64,000 nt of DNA from Mycobacterium sp. SMC-2 (GTDB taxonomy: Bacteria; Actinomycetota; Actinomycetes; Mycobacteriales; Mycobacteriaceae), in the NCBI RefSeq assembly GCF_025263485.1, contig NZ_CP079863.1, positions 5,828,001 to 5,892,000 of the forward strand. Direction: 5' to 3'. The translations under genes were made by a program, and so were the position numbers. The notes under the pieces were generated by a model. It had not been told where the DNA came from and searched no databases. It saw only the letters and a program-made list of their open reading frames with translations. Below, in pieces: positions 41,776 to 50,423 of the stretch (position 1 is the stretch's first letter; every line of letters begins with the position of its first letter).

Positions 41776-42159
41776 GTGAATGCACCAGTCGACGGGCCAG
41801 CCCGGCTCGACTACCACATCTCCGAACGCCTCGCGGTCCTGCACATGACCCGAGCCGAACTGGCCCGCCGCGGCGGGCCCAACCGTTCCACCCTGCACAA
41901 GTCCAGCAGCGGATCTCGCAGCATGTCCGTGGCCACCCTGGCCCGCCTCGATGAAGCCCTCGGATGGGCCCACGGCTCCTCAAGAGCCATCCTCGACGGC
42001 GGAGTCCCCGTCACACCGCCGCCCCAAGACATCCACGTGCGCACCGTGCTGCACGCCGTCGAAGGCCTCGTCGGCGAATGCCACGCAATCTTGACCGACG
42101 CACGCCAGCTGCTCACCGAGCTATTGGCCACCGCCGAAACCACCGAGCATGCCCGCTGA
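41776..42159 (+). CDS. XRE-like HTH regulator divergent from the T4SS operon
   Basis: GTG at 41776 gives 127 residues (an ATG at 41734 is in frame but lies in the promoter). Residues ~10-70 form a helix-turn-helix (LDYHISERLAVLHMTRAELA and MSVATLARLDEALGW), and the C-terminal half is helical (LVGECHAILTDARQLLTELL). It aligns with the broken HTH gene at 55745-56161, so the plasmid once had two paralogous regulators. The last codons overlap the next gene by 11 bases. It may control the divergent operon; the start can be nearly leaderless. Confidence 0.7.
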   Translation: MNAPVDGPARLDYHISERLAVLHMTRAELARRGGPNRSTLHKSSSGSRSMSVATLARLDEALGWAHGSSRAILDGGVPVTPPPQDIHVRTVLHAVEGLVGECHAILTDARQLLTELLATAETTEHAR

Positions 42160-43009
42160 CGTCTTCGACGGACAACGCCGGGCCTGGATCGCCGCCCACG
42201 CCGGCATATTCGTGTTCCAAAAACGCCGCGCCGAACTGCTCGCCAAAAAGATCCGCGCCCAAACTCGCAGCCACGTCGGCGCCCGGCCCGACCCACACGA
42301 CGACACCGTCGCCCCGCCGCTGCCGCTGCGCTCCACCACCACCCCCAGCGGCTCCCTCGAGGCCACCCTCGTCCTCGGCTGTGCCGCCATCGCCCCACTG
42401 GGCTGGCCCCTGGGCAAGCTCGCCTACCTACTTATCGTCAACCTCATCCCCGACCGGCTGCGCGCCTACCCCATACCGGCCCTCATCTGGGGATCTGCGG
42501 CCGCCGCACTACCGCTACCGTTCTACGACCCCTCCCAGAGCCTGTGGGGCGAGTTGATCGCACCGTGGCTGCTCGCCCAACCGTCGGCAACCCTGGCCAC
42601 CGCAGCCCTCTACGGCATTCTCGAAGGCTGGCTCGCCATCGAAGGATCCAGCGACTGGTGGCCATTGACACCCGAAGCCATCGACGTCGACGACGACCTC
42701 ATTCTCGGCCCCACACTGCCCATGACCACCGTCCTAGACCCACCACCGCAACCCAGCCCGACCCGGCGCATCCCACCATCCCTACACGCCCGGCGCCGCA
42801 CCCCACCCCCCATCCGCTGGGCACCGATCCTCATCGGCACAGCCATCCTCGCCACCCTTGCCAGCTGGTGCGCGATCTGCGCAATCAACACGCTGCTAGG
42901 CCCCAGCGACCAGCACTTCGACCCGGTCACCGCGCAGACATGCGCACTCAAAACCACTGCCTGTAACGGCGACCCGGCCCTCACCCGCACTCCTCACCGG
43001 GACCGCTAG
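42149..43009 (+). CDS. Membrane protein of unknown function
   Basis: The 286-residue protein overlaps the HTH gene and is cotranscribed with it. A basic N terminus (FQKRRAELLAKKIRAQTRSH) is followed by hydrophobic segments (LEATLVLGCAAIAPLGWPLG, LAYLLIVNLIP, and others to ~150), a Pro-rich linker and a C-terminal helix (APILIGTAILATLASWCAIC) with a short outside tail containing three cysteines. No family is recognised. The placement within the transfer module suggests a role in transfer, entry exclusion or membrane anchoring. Confidence 0.6.
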   Translation: MPADVFDGQRRAWIAAHAGIFVFQKRRAELLAKKIRAQTRSHVGARPDPHDDTVAPPLPLRSTTTPSGSLEATLVLGCAAIAPLGWPLGKLAYLLIVNLIPDRLRAYPIPALIWGSAAAALPLPFYDPSQSLWGELIAPWLLAQPSATLATAALYGILEGWLAIEGSSDWWPLTPEAIDVDDDLILGPTLPMTTVLDPPPQPSPTRRIPPSLHARRRTPPPIRWAPILIGTAILATLASWCAICAINTLLGPSDQHFDPVTAQTCALKTTACNGDPALTRTPHRDR

Positions 43010-43357
43010 CGGGATCAGATCAACTCCGCTTGTCTTCCCGCCGCGCGCATCTCGTGCCTGAAAACCCGATGAGCCAAGCTGTTTTCGCGACTCTGACATC
43101 TCGCGCGCCTGGAGGAACAAAGCCGACAACTGATCACCACCGAGCCGAGAAATCGCGTCCCGTAAAAATTCAGATCGTAGTGTCTGGTGGACAACTGCGC
43201 GGGCCGAGAAGAACTCAGCCCAACCACGCCCCACTGCCCGTTGGGAGAGCGCGGCGATTTGCGCGTACGAGTCGATGGTTGCAGCTACGCCGGCGCGCGA
43301 CCGTGTGCGGCCAGTTGTTCGCTGCAGTGAGTTCGTCCACCTCGACCACGCCCAACG
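42896..43357 (-). pseudogene. Frameshifted gene downstream of the coupling-protein gene
   Basis: Downstream of the VirD4-like gene a GTG-started frame (VVEVDELTAANNWPHTVARR) shifts near 43285 into a second frame that reads naturally (AATIDSYAQIAALSQRAVGR, GWAEFFSARAVVHQTLRSEF, LRDAISRLGGDQLSALFLQA). The tail is antisense to the end of the plus-strand membrane protein gene, so the true 3' end may be nearer 43010. No family is recognised. If a single indel is a sequencing error, this is an intact gene of about 140 residues in the coupling-protein operon. Confidence 0.45.
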
Positions 43358-43358
43358 C

Positions 43359-44768
43359 TCACCGAGCTTTTTTGAGCCGACGCTGAACAGCTTGGTCAAA
43401 GATGTCGAGGAATTCACTCCAATCCGGAATGAGGACGCGCTCGCCCGCGGTGCCGCGTTGCAGCAGCTGGGCTTCTTCGCGATTTTGCGGAAGTAGCTCT
43501 TGCCAGCCGATCGACTGCCCGAATTGAGAGGACTGGCTTCGGCTTCCGCCGGTGTACTCGTAGGTTTCGGTGCGACGTGTCGTTTCCCCCAGCCAGTGCG
43601 AGGCCTGCTCGAGCAGGTGGCGTTCGTGTGCCCCGTACATGATGAGCGTGCCGGGGAACATGTCGCGCAGCGCCTCAGCGCATTTTGCGCCGTACACCAC
43701 GTCGAAATGCGACGACGCCTGCACCGTGGCCAGGATGTTGACACCTAGCCCTGCGGACTCGCCGACGTAGGTCAACAGGTCGGGCAGCGGGCAGGCGTTG
43801 CACACCTCGTCGAGCTCGAGCAGCAGCCGATGAGTCAGCTGGTGATTGGCCGTCTTGCGTCGGAAGTGGCGGATGATCGAGTCGATCAGAGCTACCGCGG
43901 CGCCAGCGACCGAGCCGGTGTTCGGGGCGATCACAAAAAGCGTGGCGTCGGGCTCATCAAGCATGCGGACGTCAAATGACTCCATACTGATGCGATCGAC
44001 CGCACTCAAGTAAGGTGCTCCCTCGTCGACGCTCAAACCCAACCGCAGCCACGGTGTTACAGCCTTGGACACCGTGATCTTGATGCTGTCACGCAGCCGC
44101 GAGTCCATCCCGGCGATCACGGCATACAGCGGGGCCGTAAGTTTCGGTTGCTCGCAAAGTCCGTAGGCGGTCAGCCACGACGGACGACCCAGCTCGGGGA
44201 TAGGTTGGTCACCCTCGCTCTCGCCCGACCCGTCGTCGATACCGAAATCTTGCACGGCATCAAGTACCCAGGGCATTCCCAAGCAGTTGCCCAACGGGCT
44301 GGCCGCGTAAAGCAGACACGCCAACGGCGGCGCAGCCTGAGATTCCCAAAGTCCGCCCGCGGCAACAGCGTTACCACCAGCTCCACTAAAGCCCACGCCC
44401 GAGGTCGCCAGCATGGTCTCAGCCACCGTCAATGCTTCATGGGCGCTCGTGATCGTGCGGGTCGGGTCAGTGACCATACGCCTAACCCCCGCGGGCCAGA
44501 CCTCGGTGTGCTCAGGGCGCAGATCGATCACGCCCGTGATCCCCAGGTTACGCCGCGTCAAAACAAGCTCTGCCAGGTCGGGTTTCGACGACACCAAGAC
44601 TTCGGGCCCCGGATGCACGAGCGCCGCCGGCGCCAAAATTCTGCGTGTCTTGCCCGTACGTGTCGGCGCGCTCACCAGGATATGCGGTGGTGTCGCCGCG
44701 CGCACGGCAACGTTGTCGCGATTGTAGGTGAGTCCGCAGTACGGGCTGTACGGTCCGTTGGCCACCAC
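43359..44768 (-). CDS. virD4: VirD4/TraG-like T4SS coupling ATPase lacking a membrane anchor
   Basis: The 469-residue protein (GTG 44768) has Walker A APTRTGKT at residues 34-41, Walker B LLLELDEVCNA and the TraG signature GVNILATVQASSHFDVVYG. Coupling proteins bring the relaxase-DNA complex to the channel. The usual N-terminal transmembrane pair is absent: the first residues (VANGPYSPYCGLTYNRDNV) lead straight into the nucleotide-binding fold. The four-helix DUF2637-like protein encoded just upstream could provide the anchor. The recurring AAT-N11-GTAG element lies 28 bases before the start. Confidence 0.88.
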   Translation of the reverse strand: MVANGPYSPYCGLTYNRDNVAVRAATPPHILVSAPTRTGKTRRILAPAALVHPGPEVLVSSKPDLAELVLTRRNLGITGVIDLRPEHTEVWPAGVRRMVTDPTRTITSAHEALTVAETMLATSGVGFSGAGGNAVAAGGLWESQAAPPLACLLYAASPLGNCLGMPWVLDAVQDFGIDDGSGESEGDQPIPELGRPSWLTAYGLCEQPKLTAPLYAVIAGMDSRLRDSIKITVSKAVTPWLRLGLSVDEGAPYLSAVDRISMESFDVRMLDEPDATLFVIAPNTGSVAGAAVALIDSIIRHFRRKTANHQLTHRLLLELDEVCNACPLPDLLTYVGESAGLGVNILATVQASSHFDVVYGAKCAEALRDMFPGTLIMYGAHERHLLEQASHWLGETTRRTETYEYTGGSRSQSSQFGQSIGWQELLPQNREEAQLLQRGTAGERVLIPDWSEFLDIFDQAVQRRLKKAR

Positions 44769-44796
44769 GCCATCATCGGCGTGAGCGGAACCAAAC

Positions 44797-44825
44797 GTCT
44801 ACCAAAGCAGCAACATTCGGCATCG
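44797..44825 (-). promoter_or_regulatory. Recurring AATG-N10-GGTAG element before virD4-like gene
   Basis: The minus strand reads GAATGTTGCTGCTTTGGTAG. Its GTAGAC end lies 28 bases before the GTG start. Matching elements occur before the DUF2637 gene, espI-like gene, eccB and the HTH gene. Confidence 0.5.
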
Positions 44826-44859
44826 CCAGACGTGTGATACTGGGCCGCAGCCCACTGGA

Positions 44860-45675
44860 TTAGACCGCTGCTGAGTGCAGCCCCGTCGCGAGGATCCGGT
44901 TCACCGTGGTGTGGTGCAGCTTGAGTTCGTCGGAGATCTCGCCGGGCCGTTGCCCGTCAGCGTGGCGGCGCAGAACAGCGTCGATGACTTCTGCGGGCTG
45001 CTTGGTTCGTTTGGACGCCATGACCGTGCGTACTGCGCGGGCATGGCGCTCTTGGGCGGGCACAACGGCATCCGATCTGGGAATCGATAGCAGCTTTTGC
45101 GCCGCCTCAACGGGCACCATATCGCCATCACCGTCACCTGCTGATGCATGACCCAGCAGCACATCTGTCTCCGACAACCACCTCTCGACCGTCTCGTCAA
45201 GGGCTGACGGTACCTGCGCGAGGCTATGCTGCAGACGGGCCAGCGCCACCAGCGCGACGGTAGCCTGGGCGGTCGTGACGTCAATAATCAATGGCCACAA
45301 CCAGGCCAGGCTCGGACGGATACCGCATCGAATGGCCAAACTGCACAACGCATCAAAGGACAGGCGAAACGCACCCACACCCAGTAACAGCGTCATGATG
45401 AGCGCCACCCAAAAGGTCAGGGTCGGGCGGCGATGCACCTTAATCAGCAGCGAGAGTCCCTCCGTGGAACCCAGCAACACCAGAGGAGGGGCAGTTGCCA
45501 CCGCGGCCGCCAGCGCCGGTGCGACGTGGTCGGCCTCCACGATCGCGTGCAACGCGTTGCCGGCAATCGAGGCCGCGCTTGCTCCTATCAACACCACCCA
45601 GAAGAAACGCACTGCGCGACGATGCGTTTGCCGATCGGTGTCGCTAAGAACGTCACGAACGCTGTCGCTGGCCAT
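44860..45675 (-). CDS. DUF2637-like membrane protein with C-terminal HTH
   Basis: ATG at 45675 (MASDSVRDVLSDTDRQTHRR) gives 271 residues; an upstream ATG at 45690 is possible. Four hydrophobic helices in the first half (FFWVVLIGASAASIAGNALH, APALAAAVATAPPLVLLGS, FWVALIMTLLLGVGAF, LAWLWPLIIDVTTAQATVAL) match DUF2637 (SpdB-like) proteins common on actinobacterial conjugative elements. The C-terminal part ends with a helix-turn-helix (ADGQRPGEISDELKLHHTTV), as in resolvase-type or DNA-binding tails. It may recruit DNA or the soluble VirD4-like ATPase to the membrane. Confidence 0.75.
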   Translation of the reverse strand: MASDSVRDVLSDTDRQTHRRAVRFFWVVLIGASAASIAGNALHAIVEADHVAPALAAAVATAPPLVLLGSTEGLSLLIKVHRRPTLTFWVALIMTLLLGVGAFRLSFDALCSLAIRCGIRPSLAWLWPLIIDVTTAQATVALVALARLQHSLAQVPSALDETVERWLSETDVLLGHASAGDGDGDMVPVEAAQKLLSIPRSDAVVPAQERHARAVRTVMASKRTKQPAEVIDAVLRRHADGQRPGEISDELKLHHTTVNRILATGLHSAAV

Positions 45676-45706
45676 ACCGCAATCGTGCACTCCCGCCCCG
45701 ATATCC

Positions 45707-45737
45707 GTCTACCAAGACCAGCCACATTGGGGTGATC
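45707..45737 (-). promoter_or_regulatory. Recurring AATG-N11-GGTAG element before DUF2637 gene
   Basis: The minus strand reads CAATGTGGCTGGTCTTGGTA followed by GAC, 31 bases before the ATG at 45675. Distance to the start codon is the same as at the virD4-like and eccB genes. Confidence 0.5.
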
Positions 45738-45739
45738 GC

Positions 45740-47299
45740 TCACCGCAAATACGCGTCCTCGTTGCGAAATGTCACGGGCCTCAGCGTGGTACGAAAGCGC
45801 TGTGTTTTCACGGTGATTCGCTCGTCACGTTGTTCGATGCGGATATCGGCGGCAGCACTGGCGGGCACATCGCCGACCGTGATGGATGTGCGCGCAGCTG
45901 GGTAGTTGTTGACGCGGCCGTTGTGTATCACCATCGTCGGAGGCCGAGGTGGTTGGGCTGTCATGTCGCGCGTCGTCCAGATCCGTGGGGACGCCGACGT
46001 CATTGTCCAACGCCCCGTGGGGTCGTACACGGCGACCTGTTCGCCTGCTGCGGCAGCCCGCCGTATCAGCCGTTTGATCGTCTGGTCATCATTGGCTTGA
46101 ATAGCAATTCGGGTGGGGGCCGCGGGATCTGACATCGGCATCAGCAGCATTGCGTCACGCAATTCGCCCAGCAGCACACCCGATGCGCCGGCTACGACTG
46201 CTGTGTTGAGTTCGGCAGTGACGGGTGTCGATGGCAAGCTCAGTCGCCTGCGCCCGGGCAGGGTCAACGCCAACGCTTCCCACTGTCTGCCCGCCATCGG
46301 GTTCAGCACCAGCCGCGGCGAGCTGGCAAGCGGTTGCACGGTGGTCAGCCGAACCAGTGCGGAAGCCCGCACGCCGGTGGGGGCGCTATGCAACGCGATT
46401 ACCAACGTTGTGTGATCGCTCTGGTAGGCCCATACGTCGTCGAGTTCGGCAGAGCGCACATCTGCAGCGCTGAAGAAATACGCTGTGACATAGGCTTTCC
46501 CGCCGCGCTGCAGATTCGTCCAGCGGTCCTGGTAAGAAGCTGTCGCGTTCTCGGGCCCACCGAGGCTGGCCGTAACCGCTTCGTTCATCTGTTCTGCGGT
46601 CAAAAGCCGTGCACGACAATTCGCTTGGCACAGCGCTCTGGTGATGCGCTGGGAAGCAGCTACCGCCGCCCCGATCGTGTCACGCCGCCACAACAGTGCA
46701 GGCAGCACTCGGTCGCTGCGCGTGTCGAAGCGGACAACCAGTGTCACGCTGCGTTGCCCGGCCGCCGGCAGACCTCGCAGTGCCGCCTCATACAGCTCGG
46801 CATAGTTGTCTCTGGCCGTGCGGCTGCCCTCGCAGACGATGTCGACGTCGACGCTCAATCCGCAGCGCTGCATCTCCTGTGCAATCACGCTGATCGGCAC
46901 CGTATTAAGCGTTTTGGTGTGATCGGCATGCAACAGGGTGGGGATGTAGGGCTTGCCCAGCACCGAGATCATCGTGCACACGGTGTGCCCGTCGATCACC
47001 ACCCCTACCTTGTGCTCGCCGACCGTGTGTTCGTTGAGGGTGACGTCGACCGGTTGAAGCGGCCGCAGCTTACGCACCCGACGACGCGTCCAGGACATGA
47101 CCCGCCACACCCACTGCCACACCGTGCGCCCACGGAAGGTCACCACACAGATCAGCAATGCCAGTGCGGCTCCGGCGGCCACCGCGACCGGCCACGAATC
47201 CAGCGTGGTGCTCAGTGCCAGCGCAACCAGGCCAGCGACCATTTCGCCAGTAACCACGGTGCGAGGCGCCACACGGGCCGAAACAAACCGCTGCCTCAT
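45740..47299 (-). CDS. eccE: ESX membrane component EccE
   Basis: The 519-residue protein has two N-terminal membrane helices (GEMVAGLVALALSTTLDSWP and VAVAAGAALALLICVVTF) and a long cytoplasmic/peripheral part, as in EccE proteins that sit on the outer rim of the ESX inner-membrane complex. Its ATG overlaps the mycP stop as ATGA, and the order eccD-mycP-eccE is the conserved ESX order. It is the last ESX gene of this operon. Confidence 0.88.
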   Translation of the reverse strand: MRQRFVSARVAPRTVVTGEMVAGLVALALSTTLDSWPVAVAAGAALALLICVVTFRGRTVWQWVWRVMSWTRRRVRKLRPLQPVDVTLNEHTVGEHKVGVVIDGHTVCTMISVLGKPYIPTLLHADHTKTLNTVPISVIAQEMQRCGLSVDVDIVCEGSRTARDNYAELYEAALRGLPAAGQRSVTLVVRFDTRSDRVLPALLWRRDTIGAAVAASQRITRALCQANCRARLLTAEQMNEAVTASLGGPENATASYQDRWTNLQRGGKAYVTAYFFSAADVRSAELDDVWAYQSDHTTLVIALHSAPTGVRASALVRLTTVQPLASSPRLVLNPMAGRQWEALALTLPGRRRLSLPSTPVTAELNTAVVAGASGVLLGELRDAMLLMPMSDPAAPTRIAIQANDDQTIKRLIRRAAAAGEQVAVYDPTGRWTMTSASPRIWTTRDMTAQPPRPPTMVIHNGRVNNYPAARTSITVGDVPASAAADIRIEQRDERITVKTQRFRTTLRPVTFRNEDAYLR

Positions 47300-48927
47300 A
47301 TTTGCTCCTTCCGGCGCGAGACCGTCAGGCCCACAGCCAGTCCCATGACGCTGACGGCGGCCACACCGGTGATGGCCATCGCGACCCAGCCCGGACGTGC
47401 ATCGCGTGGCGGGGTCGGGGCCGGCACCTTCAACTGGCCGCGCTGAATCCCAGGGGCAAACGTGTCTCCCGGCGGCACATCCCAGGTCAGCGCCGCAACT
47501 GGATCCACTGTCCCATAACCGACCACGTTGTCACGTCCACCGGCGGGAGGGTGCGCGGTGGCCTCTAACCGGTGGATTACTTGATGCGCAGTCAGGTTGG
47601 GAAATTTGGAGCGCACCAAAGCCGCCACTCCCCCAACGAACGCCGAGCTAAACGAGCTACCAGCAATCGGGTGCAGCTTGTCCTCATCGACTGAACCGTT
47701 GATCACTTGCCCGCTGGTCGACAGCCCCACGATGTCGGCTCCCGGTGCGGCCAGTCCCACCCACGGGCCGTGCAGCGAGGCGGCGTCGCCGCTGGCGGGA
47801 ACGCCGGTCGAATCGGTGGCCGATACCGCCAAGACGTAGTCGCTGAACCATGCCGGTATGGCGATGGTTTTCACTGCCGCCCATCCTCGAGTGGGATCCC
47901 CCGGTAGTGCGTCCGGGTTTTGCCCATTGCAGCCCTGGGCATGAACATTGCCCGCCGCGGTCACGATGACCACGTCGCGGTCGACCGCGGCATAACGCAC
48001 CGCGTCGGCCAAAGCGCTTTGGTCCTGCGGCTTGGCTGGCGAAATGCACGACACCACACTGATATTGATCACTTTGACGCCCAGATTGGCCGCGTGCACG
48101 ATCGCGCGTGCCAACGAATTGATGTCACCGGCGCGGCGAACATCCTCAGGGTTGTCGGACACGCCGGGATCAACCAGGCCGAAGGTTTGTGCGGTCTGGC
48201 GTATCGACAGCAGCACCGCATCCGGGGCGATACCAATCAGGCCGTCTGGACCACCGCCGGGCGGGGGTTCTAGCGGCACCGGCCCGCGCCCAGCTCCGAA
48301 GGTGGCCGGAGGCGGGGGCATGCCCGCCCAGGACGGCTGGTCCGGCGGTGGCGGCGGTGGCGGTGGTGGCGGGGCTACCGTTTGGGTCACCGTGACCGTG
48401 GGCGGCGGAGCTGGCGGTGGAATCGGGCGCGGCGCCGGAGCCCCGGCAGGTGGGGCCGCAGGCACCGCCCAAGCCGGCTTGGGGACCAGGGCGGGCCCAG
48501 ACGGCGCCGCCCCAATCAGTGAGGCCACCACTGTGCCGTGCCCGTCACAATCCGCCAAACCATCCCCGAACGGGCCCATCACATAGTCCCCGCCAGATAC
48601 CAAGTGCGGCAACCGAGGTTGTGCAGCCACACCGGTATCGATTACCCCGACAACCACGCCAACGCCGGTGGATTCTTTCCAGGCCTCTGGCATATTCATC
48701 AGCTGCAGCGCCGCCGGCAACTCGCGCAAATCGCTGCCGGGCAGCACGCCGGTTGTAGTGCACGCCGCAATCTGGCGCATCGGCTGATCCGGCCCCGGAG
48801 CAGGATCGGGCGGGGGCGGCCCAGGGGGCACTACCGGGGGATCAATCGCGCCAGCCACGCCGCCAGATACGGCCACCAGTGCAGCGGCGAGCCCAATAGC
48901 GCCCAGCGTGCTCACGGCTTTGATCAT
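47296..48927 (-). CDS. mycP: Mycosin, ESX membrane-anchored subtilisin protease
   Basis: ATG 48927 overlaps the eccD stop (ATGA). The 543-residue protein starts with a signal peptide (MIKAVSTLGAIGLAAALVAV) and ends with a transmembrane helix (WVAMAITGVAAVSVMGLAVG) and a short basic tail. Catalytic residues are Asp in VIDTGV (97), His in CDGHGTVVAS (130) and Ser in AGSSFSSAF (about 425), with the oxyanion Asn in VTAAGN. An unusually proline-rich loop, including a run of nine prolines, is inserted after the His region (about residues 148-235). Mycosins stabilise the ESX complex and can process substrates. Confidence 0.92.
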   Translation of the reverse strand: MIKAVSTLGAIGLAAALVAVSGGVAGAIDPPVVPPGPPPPDPAPGPDQPMRQIAACTTTGVLPGSDLRELPAALQLMNMPEAWKESTGVGVVVGVIDTGVAAQPRLPHLVSGGDYVMGPFGDGLADCDGHGTVVASLIGAAPSGPALVPKPAWAVPAAPPAGAPAPRPIPPPAPPPTVTVTQTVAPPPPPPPPPPDQPSWAGMPPPPATFGAGRGPVPLEPPPGGGPDGLIGIAPDAVLLSIRQTAQTFGLVDPGVSDNPEDVRRAGDINSLARAIVHAANLGVKVINISVVSCISPAKPQDQSALADAVRYAAVDRDVVIVTAAGNVHAQGCNGQNPDALPGDPTRGWAAVKTIAIPAWFSDYVLAVSATDSTGVPASGDAASLHGPWVGLAAPGADIVGLSTSGQVINGSVDEDKLHPIAGSSFSSAFVGGVAALVRSKFPNLTAHQVIHRLEATAHPPAGGRDNVVGYGTVDPVAALTWDVPPGDTFAPGIQRGQLKVPAPTPPRDARPGWVAMAITGVAAVSVMGLAVGLTVSRRKEQI

Positions 48928-50423
48928 GACCCGTGCACCGCGTTTCGCACCACCCACAGCAGGTTCAGCAACCAAATCGCCCATGGCACAACGAAAATCA
49001 GGAGAATGTACTCGCAGACCTCGACCCCGCGGTTTACCGGTGCACTGATGCGCGCTTTAGGTACTACCAGCGCCCCAAACAGTCCCAGTGCTCCCAAAAT
49101 CAGCGCTGCAGCAACGCATACCAGCGTGACAGTAGGCGACGCCGGATTGGGTGCGCTTGCGTATCGACCGATCACAACCGCGAGCGCAACGACTGCGCCC
49201 ACGACCAGTGTCACCGATTGAGTGCGATCGACAAACGAGCGGGCCCGCAGCAGAAAGATTGCGCAAATCCCCAACGTGAATGCCAAAAACCGCCACCCGC
49301 CGCCAGTTTCGGGCATCACCGCATAGCGTGCGGCCACAACTAACACAACAGCCCCGCCGGCCAAGAGCCCCGTCACGATGGCGGTGCCGCGGCGAGCCCA
49401 CGTCGCGATCTGCTCAACGGTTTCCTCGCCCGGGCGCTCCACCGGCGACACAGTGTTGAGGGCAGCGCCTTCTCGAGTCTCAAACACCCCGCGGTTGGTG
49501 ACCGAAGGAAACCATGGTCCGGGCACTCCGGCCCCCATGATGCCGATGCTGGTGGCAAACGTCACGAGCACCAGATCCACCACCAAAAAGACCACCGCCA
49601 GATGCGCTGGCAGCACTTTCCAACCGCTGGCGTGGATCACGGCCACCGCGCCTCCAGACAACCCGAGCGCAGCCATGCCGGCGAACACGCCCAGATAGCG
49701 GCCCGTCAGCATCGTCAATGCCGCCACACCGGCTAACACCGTGGACGTCGCAGCCACCACATGCCAACCCTCGGGCGGTCCCGGCACCGACATCGCCGCG
49801 CCTGCACCGGCACAAATCAGCGCCGACCACACCAGGAAGTCCGCTGATCGGCGTCGCTGCTCATCACGCGCCCGCGTCGCGGCCCTCGCCGACACCAAGA
49901 ACACGGCCGCTAATCCCCACGACACCGCTGCGGGCAGCCACCCATGCTGCCGCCACCACAGCTGCGCCAACATCACCTCGGCCCACGCCACCAGCGCCGC
50001 AAACAACCCCCCAGCTACACGACGTGCGACCGACAGATCGACCGTGGCGAACTGTTGGCGCGCTGAACGAGCCAACGCCGTCGACACCTCCTCGACCACC
50101 GGTGCGAACCGTTCGGTGGCGTCAGCTGGCAACAAGCACAACAAATCTCCGTCATAGACCCGGCTGTCATCCAGGGACCGCTGCGAATCGAGCGGGGTCG
50201 CATCTGCGCGGCACAGTTGATAAGTCAACGTGTCATCAAGAAGTGGGCGCCCGCGATCTTTGAGAATCGCGTTGACCCGCGGGATGAGGTCCTCGATCAC
50301 CGCAATCAACGCCACCCCTGCGGGCAGCACATAATCGATGAGCGTGTCATCACCGACCAGCAAATGAACCTTGCACAGCCGAGGAACTTCCGGTGCCTGT
50401 TGTACGGAATTGGCCGTGGTCAT
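48924..50423 (-). CDS. eccD: ESX membrane channel component EccD
   Basis: The 499-residue protein has the EccD layout: an N-terminal ubiquitin-like cytoplasmic domain (about 15-100, VHLLVGDDTLIDYVLPAGV) followed by 11 or so transmembrane helices to the C terminus. EccD lines the inner-membrane pore in the ESX complex. It overlaps the genes on both sides by 4 bases (ATGA), so espI-like, eccD, mycP and eccE form one coupled operon. Confidence 0.92.
   Translation of the reverse strand: MTTANSVQQAPEVPRLCKVHLLVGDDTLIDYVLPAGVALIAVIEDLIPRVNAILKDRGRPLLDDTLTYQLCRADATPLDSQRSLDDSRVYDGDLLCLLPADATERFAPVVEEVSTALARSARQQFATVDLSVARRVAGGLFAALVAWAEVMLAQLWWRQHGWLPAAVSWGLAAVFLVSARAATRARDEQRRRSADFLVWSALICAGAGAAMSVPGPPEGWHVVAATSTVLAGVAALTMLTGRYLGVFAGMAALGLSGGAVAVIHASGWKVLPAHLAVVFLVVDLVLVTFATSIGIMGAGVPGPWFPSVTNRGVFETREGAALNTVSPVERPGEETVEQIATWARRGTAIVTGLLAGGAVVLVVAARYAVMPETGGGWRFLAFTLGICAIFLLRARSFVDRTQSVTLVVGAVVALAVVIGRYASAPNPASPTVTLVCVAAALILGALGLFGALVVPKARISAPVNRGVEVCEYILLIFVVPWAIWLLNLLWVVRNAVHGS

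Noticed and set aside
48340..48380. Short GGCGGT tandem repeat as a possible CRISPR or VNTR
   Set aside because: It encodes the polyproline run of the mycosin; there are no spacers.
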